Assembly (NCBI RefSeq): GCF_901933205.1 | Contig: NC_044586.1 | Location: forward strand, 17,802,569-17,866,568 | Direction: 5' to 3' | DNA from: Camarhynchus parvulus | Taxonomy: Eukaryota; Chordata; Aves; Passeriformes; Thraupidae | Length of the DNA: 64,000 bases | Shown: positions 1 to 12,604 of the stretch, piece after piece | Numbering within the stretch: the first letter of the stretch is position 1 | Layout: every line of letters starts with the position of its first letter | Program-made: the position numbers and the translations under genes | Notes under the pieces: model-generated | Database searches by the model: none | What the model was told of the DNA's origin: nothing | What the model saw: only the letters and a program-made list of their open reading frames with translations

Positions 1-904
1 AGAGGGGAATGTATGGAGAAAGGATGGATTGTAATCAAGGCCAGACAGTGTTTAACCTTCCTGGACCTGAGGATGCTGAGTGATTTGCTGGAAGCAGAGC
101 AAACCTTCCCCTGTTAAGTCCAGCAGTGAGGAGAGAGAGGGCAGGTCAGGTTGAGACGACTGGCAGAAGTGACAAATTACCACTCCTTCCTGCTCAAGGG
201 CAGGAACTGAGCTAACCAGGGGTTTGTTGACACTTGTGTCTTTCAGCTGACAAAGAGAATTACAGGAATGAATGGAAACAGATTAAGCAATGTTTTTGTT
301 TTTAAAAAAAAGTCTTCTCATATAAAATGATGACATTTGGAAATCAGATTGAATTCCAAGACTTTGCATAAAAATTTGCAGAATATTTCAATATCAAATC
401 AGGCATTTGGCTTAGCTTCATCCCGAACTTCCTGTTTCCACATTAAATTCTCTATTTTTGTTCATGTTTAGCTTCCTGTTCTGAGTTTCTTTGCAGTCTG
501 TCTCATGCTGCCAAGTGCCTTCTTCAGTGGCTGTGTGCCTTTTGTTTTCAGCCAGTGCCATCTAATCAACCAGCCTGCAAAACTGCAGGCTTGTCTGTTC
601 ATCCATAGTGCTCTTCCTGCTTCTCCTTGGACCGGTACCCGTGAGAGGATTACTGTACAGTAAGTTTGCATCTCTTCTCGAAGTCTGGCGCTGTGAGAAC
701 TGTACCTGTAGGTCCAAGGACTGGAGTTTCTGCCATTCCTAAATCAACAGAGAGGACAGTGCTGACACAGCAGCTCCACAAATGAAGAGTGGCTATGCTG
801 TGCCTCCCCAAACACCCGCTTGCCTGCGAAGTGCATAGAGTGCAACTCTACACTGAATCTGTGGAGCTCAAAACCTCCATGCAGCAGAGAAGTGACATCC
901 TCAG
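1..904. other. intergenic sequence, nothing recognised
   Basis: AT-rich sequence without a supported exon, RNA gene or repeat. Open frames here are short and lack recognisable motifs. Confidence 0.6.
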
Positions 905-1381
905 TGATGCCTCAGGTTTTGGCTTTTATATTTTTCAGATTCTGTACTGCTTTAGTGTCTAGTTCTGAGCTTCATATTAGGGAATAGCAAGCTCTCTTCA
1001 CAGAGTAGGTAGACAAAACAATTCCTTCTCTAGCTGGGGACCAAGGACAAATGATCCAAATTTCAGGCCAAAGAGCATAAACAACAGTGGACTGAAGAGA
1101 GAAAAACAAGAAGGATGGGACTTCATAAACTAAGGCTATAGGTGGACAATTAACTCCAATATGCTAATGGATCAGAACTTATAAAAGTGTGAGCTCCTGT
1201 GGCTGGTCATCCATTTTGTGACTGTTTTGGGTTCATCTTGCAGCTTATGTCCACACATCTTGGGTGTGGCCCTGGCTGGGCTCTTGTGCCCAAGAGTGTA
1301 TCCATTGAAGCCTTTTAATAAATACCTACTTTGTTCTTTAGCTCTGTCTAGTCTCTGTTCTAGGTCAGCCTTCACAAGGCA
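905..1381 (+). mobile_element. solo LTR of an avian endogenous retrovirus (approximate ends)
   Basis: The block ends with classic LTR promoter and polyadenylation signals in order. TATAAAAG lies at 1180-1187, about 130 bases later comes AATAAA at 1317-1322, then a T-rich tail and a CA terminus near 1380. The left end is set at the TG in TGATGCCTCAGG at 905, giving about 477 bp. The layout fits an ERVL-like avian LTR, which is my inference. No gag, pol or env sequence adjoins it, so it appears to be a solo LTR. I found no clean target-site duplication, so the ends could be off by tens of bases. Confidence 0.6.
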
Positions 1382-4300
1382 TCATCAATCTTTCCACGAC
1401 CTTCCTTCCTAAATTCAGGTCACTGTTCCAGTCCTTCAGTCAGATGTGGGGACCTGAATCTGATTTTGCTGACCTGTTCAACAGTGAAATTGCAACAGGA
1501 ATATGTAAAGCTCCTCACTGTGGTTCCCATTTCTTTACCCCCTTCAATAGGTACTTAATATTTCATGGTTATTTAATACAATAATACAGTTATTTTAATT
1601 GCACTTAGAAGAATGTGGGGTTTTTTTCCCAGGCGAGACAAAGGCATGCGAGCCACCTTTAACTCGTTGTGTCAAATCATTTTGTCAAATCACTGTGTAT
1701 TTTGCATATTCCAAACACTCCCAAGAATATCTTATCCTGCAAGTGTGACCTCAAAACATCAATCTGTGTATTGCAAAAATTTGGTCAAAAGGAAAATGGT
1801 CCATTACAATATGATCCTCAATGGAGTTTTCATCTTTTGCTTGTAGCTGGGTTTATTATTGCAAGCTCCTATTGCACAGCAGCTATCAAATCCTCAACAG
1901 GTGTAAATCAGCACTCAGGTTAAGGAGCCAGCCTGATCACTGCCAGATGAGAGTACAGTTCGATGTGTAAACCAGGGATAAAACACAAGCTTCTCTACAG
2001 TGCTGAGACTCTGAGCGCTGGAACAGGCTGGCTGGTGAATTACTGGTTATATGAACATGAGAAGAAAATACATTTCCAGCCCAATCTCTGCTCAGGCAAC
2101 TAAGCCTACTGCTTCCACACATCTTTAGGGAAGAGCATTTGTATAAAATAACTTGAAGATTTGTGCTGTGAGGCTAAAGGAGCACCCATGGGCTAAGTTC
2201 AGAAGCCTCTAAATCTGTGTGAGCTGTCAAAAGGGTGATTCCTTCTGGCCAAGGTCATTCTCACGTACAAGAGGAAAATGCATTTTATTTCAGGGGAAGA
2301 TACAAGGGCCTTCTTATGCAAGCTGTTTCCCAAGGTCTTTGCTTTCTGAGCTTTTCCAGAAAGGGAAGGTCAGACTTGTGACCGAGCAATGCAATTCTGG
2401 AGAGGTCCAGAAAAATTCTAATTTATCTTGATGTACTGATTTACTAACTAATTAAGAATTGCTCTTAACAGAAAAATCTTCCAGAATCAGGAAGGAGCTG
2501 CAGGAATGGAGCTTCACTGAGCAGGTGTGGGTGGTGGAGCCTTCTTTTATTACTAATCAGCACAGTTATGCCATTTATAGAAAAGGACATGAGGCTGTGC
2601 AAGGAACTTTCTAAAGAAAAATACAGCCCCTGCTTTGAACAGCAAGCGAGCTACCTAGGCTGGCCCATAAGGAAATCCATGGCCCTGGATTCTGAAGTGA
2701 CACCCACACAGAGCTTGCTGGGGTGAACTGGGCACGTGGCAGTGAACAGCCAAAAACCACTACAACAGCAGAACAGAACAAAAGAACAATCCTGTGGGAA
2801 TTCCATTATATATGTCCTGTAAGCACTGCTGGGGCAAACTCTGCACAGCCCTGAAGTTAATTCCTGCTCCTCCCTTTCATCCATGAGCTGAGAGCCGAGA
2901 AACCCGCACTGTGTCCAAGGCTTGTTTCAAATGCAGAAATGACACTTAAATAACCCGGTGCCCTGTCAAGAATCTGAGATTTTCATCTCCAGCTCCATTA
3001 TTTCACCTAAAGGTGATTATTTTAGCTCATGGATGATGGAGTCAGGGATATACTCTGAATGTACATGGTACAGGAATTTTCAATCCATGCTTTGCAAGAA
3101 CAAGTGATTTATTTTTTGACTGGCTCTCCAACCATTTTAAGATTAAATTGCACTAGGTCTTCTGAAAATTTCTTGAGATTAAATAAATTAAGAAAGCTTG
3201 CACTTTTAAAATATGGTTTGTTTAAAGATTACAGGAGTAACACTTTCCCAAGACTTCATTAGAAGAATTAAAAGCAGCAGTACAGTGCTTTTTAGTTGCA
3301 GCAATGTCAGGCAGGCTGAAGGTGCACTGCAATTTTCATTTCTATGGCACAGTCCAGTTTTGCATCTGCAGGCAAGATTCCCCTTCTCCTATTTCTTCTC
3401 TTCACAATCCAACAGTAATGCCTGTCCCATATGCATATTTTCTCTAAAATAATACTGAAATAGTGGGGTTTTTTTTCAGTCATACTGAAAAGTGCTACTT
3501 GTATCTCAAGATAGAGGAGTTTTTTTCTGATTAAGAAGCAGGTTTCTTGCAGCTCTGTAAGAAACATATTTTCTTTTCCACCCAGTTATAATGATCATGT
3601 GAGATGTGACAAGGAAACAGGAGCACAGGACCAAAAGCCATCTGTTTCTTTTTTGGTGTTTCATATTGCATGGAGCAGCAAGAAGGTGGCAAAGATTCTA
3701 TGCTTCACCATGGGAGCATAAAATGCAATCGTAATATTTAACATGCTGTAAAGAAATAGCTTTGAACCAAAAAGACTTTTTTTTCTTGTTGCTGTTTTTA
3801 CCAGGACCTCTTACCACAGCTATAGTAAAACTGGCTGCTACTTGTGTTTGTGAAAACTTTGCTTTCAAGATATTTTACATATTTAGTTTAGACAGCACAG
3901 TGGGTGGAAAGTCAGCTTTCATTCCCAAAAATAAGCAGCTTCTTCTTCAAAATCCTGATAGTGTTTTTTAAAATTGTTATTATTCTTATTCTTCAATATT
4001 GTGCCATTCCTGAGACTTATTTTGTAAGTAAAACTTGGTTTAATTTTAAAAAACTGAAGTTGCTAATTCTGGAGGTTGAATGCAAATGTTGAACAGATTT
4101 CATTGATATTTAACTTTACAAAATGTAGCCTTTTGCATGCAGTTAGATTTTTGGCTTTTTCAGGTGTGTCCATATCACAGCCTAGCAGTGCTTTACTCTG
4201 CAGTTTGTTACAACCAACTGCCTTTTGTCTTATTTATTTTTGCCTGCTATATGACCTTCTTCTGTATTTACCCAAAGTGTGCATTTCCACCCTGCAGAAT

Positions 4301-7300
4301 GCACAATGGGAGTTTAGCCAGTAATAAGCCCCAGTGGCAGCTTTTAAAAGCCAAACACCAGTGTTACATTTGAAAAACCGGGGATTGTGTGTATCCTGTG
4401 CTGGTATTAACACATTTTCCTTCACCCCTTCTCACACATTCTGCACCTTTACAGCCTTCAGCTGCATCATTTCGCTGCACTAACCGTACTGTGGATGACC
4501 AGATGAAAAAGTACCGCCCTAAATATACCTGAACTTAGAAAGGAAAGAGACATAATTGCCCTCTCTTTCATCTCAGGACTGAAGTGCCTTTTCAATCAAA
4601 GAGGTTTCCACTACTTGCTAAAGACTATTCAGATGAGAATAATACGTTTAGGATTTTTTGGGCTAGTTAGCACTCACTTCCCTTTTTACTCCATTAGCAG
4701 AATAACCCTCTTTGTAAGATCACCGAATGTTTTAGACCAATTTTTTTAGTTTAGGTCAGTCTTGGAATCCTGTGCTTTTGTTGGCCTGTCACCAGACTTA
4801 TAGTCTATTTTTTTTCCCCCTTAACTACTTGCATAGCCCCTTTTCTCTTTTGTGGTGCAAGCCAGAATTCATGGAAGCAGGTTTTACTGCCTGCAGGATC
4901 TCAGAGGCCGCCTTCACCATGGGTATTTCCCTCTTCAACAGGCTAAATGCCACACCAACAATTTATATTTTATTCAGTGGATCCATTAGTGATTCTCTGT
5001 GTATGTTTCTTGTCTAGACTGAGGAAGGGCAAAAAGTCATTCAGCCTAAATCTGCTTGGGAGCTGTCAGGGAGAGTCATCCCCTCACAGACATCAGAAGT
5101 ACCGACTGCTGGTTTTAACATAGTTGCATAAGAGTTTCAAGATATTTACTCTTCAAAAGATAGTACAGTATCAAAAAGAGGAGTACATATGCATGTAACT
5201 GACATTTCCAGTGGCTGACTGAAGGACAAGTAAGAAAACTGTATTATTTTGTCTTGTTAATTTAAGTGTACAACTGGGTAAATTGGCTGTGGCTAGAGAC
5301 ATGTGTTTGCACACTCCTATATGTAGGCAAGCAGTTCAAAAATTTGGATGAAATGAAAATGTTTTCAGACTATCATTCCATGAACATTTGTTGCTGCATT
5401 TGTGCGAGATTACTTTTTTCCTTATCTCTGAGTATGGTTATGAACTATAATAATCACAGGGTTTCTAAAGCAAAGTCACAGAGATGCTATTGCTAATACT
5501 GAAGGTGTGAATTTAAAGCACGGTAGTTCTCTTTCTCTAGCTCTTTATCTGTGTATTTTCTATCTTAAAAGTTTCCTTTTCTTGGTTTAAATTAATTCAC
5601 TTCCAGTTGATGGAGAAAAAAAAAAGCCTGGGATAAAAAGTATTTCCATGGGAGCTAATGCAAATTCCTTTTTCCCAATAGCTGTTTTGTCCTGCCCTCC
5701 TTGGACAAAGAAAGGGGTGAGGATTTGACACTTCCTGGCCACCTCTCAGTTACTTTTCCTGCTTAAAGATTCCACCAGATTAGCATTAATAGTTCACAGA
5801 ACCTTAAAATAAGCATAAGTTTCTGAAGTCAGGGCAGCACAAACCATCTGATTAGCCCAGTGCTAATCTCAGGAGAACCTTGAGAGGCCAGTTTGTCCTA
5901 AGGGTCTGCTTCTCCTGAGCTTAAAATGAAAAAAAGATGTTTGTTTATCTTTGCCAATGTTGATTCAATGTGATTTTTTCCTTCTCCCAAGACTAAGGTA
6001 AAGCAGAAGGAACGTTGACTGAAAGATTCCAGGTTTTATTTAAAATCACTCTCACCTTCCTGCCCATGAATGTATCATTGCCATTGGGAAGCAAACTGAA
6101 GGACAAGACACAGAGCCTTCAGACTTGTCCATGACTACAAAACACTGCTCTGGTACTTTGATTATTGCAGATACCCCCTCTGAGCTCTTGTTCCAACATT
6201 TTGGACTATAAATGGCAGGCAGCAGTGGGGCCTGCTTTATAATTACAGCAGTGTGGTTGCACAGTCTGCCATGTTATCAGGCACTACTATGGAGGTGTAA
6301 AATTGCAGATGGAAGCACTGAAAACAAACTAAAAATATTTTTCTTTCCCCTTGAAAATAGTGTAACCCCCCCCCCTAAAACAGCCTGTGTGCTCTCATCC
6401 CAGTAGCCACACTTCTGGTGAGCTCCCAAGTGCAAGTGCTGAACAGAGCCTGAAGCCTCAACATCAGGTGGGACAAAAGTGGCAGCGTGGTCCTGCTCTT
6501 TGCTCCTCACTCTGAAACACCAGGCAGAAATGCCAGGGTGGGCTTAAGGTTGCTACTGCGTGAGGCAGGAGAACAAACACTTTCCAGAGCTGCGGAAAAT
6601 CTCTTTGTTTCTTTCCTTTTTGGAAGCAGTGAGGGAGCAGAAGAGTCCTCCAGGCTAGATCTTTTCTACTTTACACTCAAGAAGAAGCAAAAGGACACAG
6701 GAGCTATTTTATACTTAAAAGAACCTCAGACAAGTGAAGAAAAAAATCTTGATAGAAACTGTCATCCATAATAGTAACTAGAGGCAGGCCTGAGGAGCCT
6801 CATTTATGTAAGCACCAGCCTCTGTGAGAGTGAGATTCAAGCCCTGTATTTCCAGAGATATTTTGATTTTGACAGGCCCCTCAAAGATATGCCTACATAG
6901 ATCTATATGAAGATGCCCCAGGAGAGCCTGCCAATCTGGGTAGAGGTTTTGCCACTGCTAATCCAAACCCCTGCCATTCTGGCTGTTGTCATTGCTCAGA
7001 GCTGTTACAGAAGCGTTACTGACAGTCGTAGTCTGGGTAACTTCACAGAAAATGTCTTCTTTTATCCTTTTCTGGATGATGGCCACTTACTGTTTGCCAT
7101 TAGCAAGGCTCAGCTGGAGTCTGTCTCAAGTAGTAGATGAAGAATTCCTTTCTGAAGTTTGGCTTCTTGGTCTTCTGAATTTGATACTGTGACCTTTTTA
7201 ATGAAAGGCTAAGGATGGTAAACATGCTGCAAGTGAGGTGTTGATTAATATCCTGCCTTATGACATCCCCTTTTTACCACAGGCACTCTTCTTCTCTCTA

Positions 7301-8021
7301 CTTGAACTCCCTTGACTTGCTTGTACTATCTGCAGTCCCTCAAATAGCTAGACTTCATTGAGTGTTGGAATAGTTTTCAACTGTAGCTAACCCATTTCAT
7401 TGGGGTATTGTTCTATTTAATTGAAGTTTGTAATACACTTTGAGATCCCCGTATGAAGTGTGAAGTGCAATGACAAGCACAAAATAGAATTGTTTATAAT
7501 TCATAATGTGGCAGCAGCCAGGCCAATGGGGGAAAGTTGAAAAGAAATTCAAAATATATCCTTTGTCCTTTGAAGTCTGTCGGCAGCTTGGCACACGCAT
7601 CAAAGAGGTGACAAGTTTCCTTTAGGGTTTAAGTCTCTGCCGAGAAAGATCAAATCAAAAGCAGTCTGAGGTTCCCAATTAGATCTATATTAAAAATCAA
7701 TAACGAAGACCCTAAAAAGCAATACTGATAACTCTCAAAACAGTCACGAACTGAGAGCAGCTCATTTAAGGGCAGGCTCTGATAATCTTTTCTTTGATTA
7801 GTAGCTCAAGTCATGAGTCTCACTTTACTCTGTACTTATGGAATAAAGCACTGCTCAGTGGGAAATCAGCTCAGCCTCAGCCTTACAATTCCATACACAG
7901 CTCAGAAGGTGCCAGGCCAGCAGGAGCAAGAGTGCTCAGCTCTTCTGTAGAGATAGTGTTGTTTGGTATACGATATACATGATCCTAAAGGCTGTGAAGA
8001 CTTCCTATGTTCCTTTTTCCC

Positions 8022-8044
8022 TTTTTTTTTTTTTTTTTTTTTTT
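8022..8044. repeat. poly-T tract (23 nt)
   Basis: An uninterrupted run of 23 T follows a pyrimidine-rich lead-in. It could mark the tail of a minus-strand retroposed sequence, but no source element is recognisable to its right. Confidence 0.9.
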
Positions 8045-11000
8045 GCCCTCAGGATGAAATAATTTGTTGGAGCAAAAACAATAACTGAGGAACTTTAATG
8101 GCCTTCTGAGATGGTGGCATCACTCAGGTGCACCCCACAGCATGAGAAATTCCCCTCAATGGTACTTAAGCCAGGATGCAAGTGCAGCATATATTTGATT
8201 TACATCTGATGTGGAAGTGTTATTCTTCTATACTGCAGCTCAATCACTATGTCTAATCACAAGGTTTAGTAGTTTAAACAGCACGCTAAGGGCCCAATTC
8301 AATTAAAAATGTCCTGGATTTTCCTTTTTCCTTTGTTCTCCCAGTTTTGTGCAAGCTTTGGCAGATAAACTCTATTTTTATTTTTTTTAATAAGATGGAG
8401 CCTGGATTTTTTTCTATTCCAAAGCATCCTCTCCCTTTATTTTTGATATTTTTTTTTCATATCCTTTGGACACAAAATTTGTGCATTCAAGCATAATCAG
8501 GTTTCTGAGAACAAAAAACCAACTTCAAATTAAAAAGACCTAATAGCTGCAAAAGCAGCATTAAAAAAAAATACAGGCAGCTTATCTGTGGTCATCTAAA
8601 AAAGCTAGGCAGAGCTGGCAGATGAGGTTTTCCAGTAGGTGTTTTTGGTGGCCTCTCCTAGAGCATTCTGCAAGATTTTCCCACTTTCTGGTGGATGCCA
8701 AATTACAGCTGTTAGTGCCTGAGAGTCTAAGTGACAGACTTGCCATGAAGACCAGGGATCTGAGAGAGGTAAGAGGATTAGGAATGTAGTAGGTTCATTT
8801 CATTTTGGTGTCAGTACTTATAGATCCTATCAAAAATGCACTTTGGTCCTCTCCACTGCCATACTGGTCTCAGCCTAGTGATAGGATTCACAGAAAAGTA
8901 GGAAAATCATTCCAGGAAGAAAAATTCAACATCCCCCTTGCAGAGTTGTATCCATGTTCTTTAGCACAACCAAACCTGCAACAAAAATATTCAAAATATT
9001 TAGAATTTTTCATTGCCTGGAACATGCTTAGTTTTCTGACTACTTCTACATGGAAATGTTCAGCTACTGAAAAAAGAAATAACAACTTGAGCAAATTAAA
9101 GATGCAAACAAATTGTCAGTGCTAGTAAATCTAAACATTGGCCCATTGTGAGCTCAATTATTGCATTAACTATAGGCTCTTTCTTAGAGAAGCCCAGATA
9201 ATCAGCTGCATGTGTCCTTTGTGACTTGATCCAACTTTCAGAGAAAGCAACAGAAAACTCCTTGTTAATATTTGCAAATGCTAGACTGGGCAGTGTGAGA
9301 CAATAAGAAGAGAACTTAAGTGTCCCAAAACTTGGGGCTGTTGGAAAGATCCCAGCCAGCCTGAACGTTGATGGTGATGAATGCTCCTGCAGTATTCATT
9401 TCATGGAAACGTTGGTGAGGCCTCAGCAAGCCTGCACCAGTGAAACCCTCTGGGCAGCACTGGGAAATCTCTAAAAAATGACGTTATATGTTGGATCTAG
9501 AAGACAATATAGCACATGTGCATGTATTGTAGCGTTCTGGGATGAGGTTTTGTTCCTACCTCCCCCCTAGTCCTGCTGAGGCAGCAATGGAACACACAGA
9601 ATATCAGGATCCTCCCAAGCTATTCCTTCTGTGGCTCTGCACAGGATCACTGCAGAGCCCCTGAGCCCTCCCAGTGACAAACCAGTCATCTCCTAACTCA
9701 GTGACTTTGCACTGGTTTGCATTTGGTCTGAGAGGGCATTTCAGTGCTTTTTTTGTGAACACAGTATCTGTTGCTTAATACCAAAGAGCTTGGGGAAACT
9801 AGGATGATTTACAGATTAAGCCAAAATGATAAAAAATGGTCATGGCCCATTAAATGAATACTGACACTAAGAGTATACAATACACTTTTTTACCTAGTGT
9901 TTTGCAGACCAAATGCCAATCAGACTTAGAACTGACCCAAGTGGCAAGGTCCCAATCAACTTGCTCAACAAGAATTCTGAAAGGCCTTACAATGGCTTAT
10001 GTACTCTGAGTTGGACACACAAGAGAATAAGTTTTTGCTGTACTAACAGGATATTTCATGACCTGTTTCTATAGTCACTTTATGCAAGGACCTTCTTTCC
10101 TTTTTTTTAAGTCCCATTATACTAATGGCTAAGTATTTATTTGGTAAATCCTTCAACTGGAGCATGTAACTGCTTGGGATCATGCTCTGTGAACTAAAGT
10201 CACATGGCAAATTTGCCGCATTTCCTAAAATTTGGGAAAACACAAGGGCTAATAATTTAAGAGCTTTTGTTAAAATAAAAAGCAAGCTAGAATTAAAAAG
10301 TACATGGGGTGTATATTAGGGTGGCCTCAACATTCAGCAAGTTTTGCCTCTGCTGCAGTGTAAGGAAAGCCCAGAGGAGGCTCTCACTTGCATTGCTGGT
10401 GATGGTCGCACAGTGTGACCTGACCAGCGGCCAGGACTGTGCCCTTGCAGCTCTCCCTGCCCCACATTTCTGCCCCCCAAGCTGTGATGCAGAGGCAGAG
10501 GAGCCCTAGCACCACAGCCACACACAAGCTGTTCCCCTCTGCCCACAGTGGCGCCCCAGGGCGCAGGAGATCAGAAGACACAGAAATCTGGCTCTTGTGG
10601 CCCAGAAAGGAAGGCATCAGTAATAGCATCCCAGTCGAGTTCTGTAGTAGGAACAATGCCAAATTCCAAATCTGCTCATTCAGCGAGCATGCTACATTTT
10701 TAGGCTGTTTCTGACTGTGCCTAATTAGTTTAGATACGGTTAGTAGCAGCATTTTATAGAGAAATTACATTACCAAACTGTTTTTAGACGTAGAATGAAC
10801 ATATTCCTATGAAGGTATGAAGAAAGCATCATTAGGAATTATCAAGTATTCACTACCAGTAGGGAGAGTAAGGTAAAGCCATTAAGTTTTGCCTCAAAGT
10901 ACCTCATTATCTTACATAAGGTTTCCTTTATACACAAACTCTATACTGTGAAATTCCATCCCAATATTCTGGAGAGGATAAAGCAATAATATTTAAATCC

Positions 11001-12585
11001 CTATGCAGCTGTTTCAAATATATATTTTTTTAAATTTATTCTCTTCAGAAAAATATAATGAAGGTCTCAATCCATGTCTGAGCAACTTTATATAAGGTAA
11101 TATTCTGAGTTAAATTTCCTTATAGATTTCTCAGTCCTTTCCACCTAAGTGCACAGACACACATCAAGAGGAATCATAAAAAGCCCAAATAAACCCCTCT
11201 TCTTTTGGTGGCAGGCACAATTCTTTCTCTTTTTCAAAAGCCTGAGAGAATAAACAGCCTAAGGCTTCATGGAAGCATCCAGGCTCTGAGCAATGAAAAC
11301 AACCCAAGTTGCAGTCACCATAAATTGCTTTCTTCCTCCATTCAGTCTGCAGGGGTACTCAGTAGTTTGGGCTGGAAACTGCATTATTTGTGTACCTGCT
11401 CATTCCTTTGCCTGTGACAGCTCCACTGACATGTACAGCTGGCACCCAATTACAACAATAAATACCAGGAGAGTGGGAGAAGCTGAGATGGAGATGTATT
11501 TTTTGAAGAAACAAGTGGTAGATCAGATCCAGAGCCTGCCAGAGGACTGGAGCTTGCTGCCTTTGGGAAAAGCCCCTTACTCATCACTCCAGTATTAAGG
11601 TTATGAAATTAATTTTGCAGTTCAGGGTACAGCAATGTAACAAGTTCAGCCAGGTTAAAACAACAGGTCACAACATGTCCCAAGAGGAAATAATCATATG
11701 ATCCAGCAGTGGAGCCATAGAAATGTTCAAAAACTGCTAATGCAGGAAGAAGTGTAGGAAGGAGTGGGGTTCTTTTTTTTTAAATACCTTACCACTCCCA
11801 CTGTTGGCTTATACATTTAGTCACTTTTAAGCAAAACTTCACTCTGAAAAATGAACACTGATGAGGAGAATGAAAAATGACTGAAAAAAGAGTTGAAACA
11901 AGGCAAGCGTAACGCATGTGAAAACGCCGAGCAGAAGTAACACTGACTTCAGAATCAGTTTAAAATAATAAAAAGTTAGGGCTTTGACAGTGATTAAGTA
12001 AATATACCATCTGCACTTCCCAAGAATATCAAAATGTTATAGGTTAAAATAATCTTGTGTAAACAGAATCTTGCAATAATTTGTAAACAAGTATTCAGCA
12101 GCCAGTCACAGACTAAGGCATTCTTACAATCCAGCATCTTTTCATTCTGCATTACAGTTCAGCCCAGTCATGATGCTGTCAATAAATGCCAATCATTTTC
12201 ATCCATCTTTGTTGGCCCACAAAGCCCTGGACCACAAGCCAATTCAGTCCCAGATGCTGCACTGCTGGACACCAATGAAGAAAACTTTTAAATTCTATTA
12301 TAAAGTTGTATGAAATGTTAAATATTGCATATTTCAGACAAGTCAGTTGCATTTATTAAATAATAGCCTAAAAATAATAGCTGTCTAATCTAAGCTTCCT
12401 GACGGAAAATTTTCATGATTTTCTACTAGGTAAGGGTTCTGTTTCCTCTGCAAGTATTCAGGTACCTTATATCTCCTCAACAGCAAATACACATTCACAT
12501 ATTCTGAATATCAGTGATTCTTCATCTAGATCCATGAGACATTTGAATTTTGCTTAACTTTACTAATTCCACAATTTTAATAAAC

Positions 12586-12604
12586 TAATAATAATAATAA
12601 TAAT
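12586..12604. repeat. (AAT)n microsatellite
   Basis: About six AAT units in tandem in AT-rich intergenic DNA. Confidence 0.85.
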
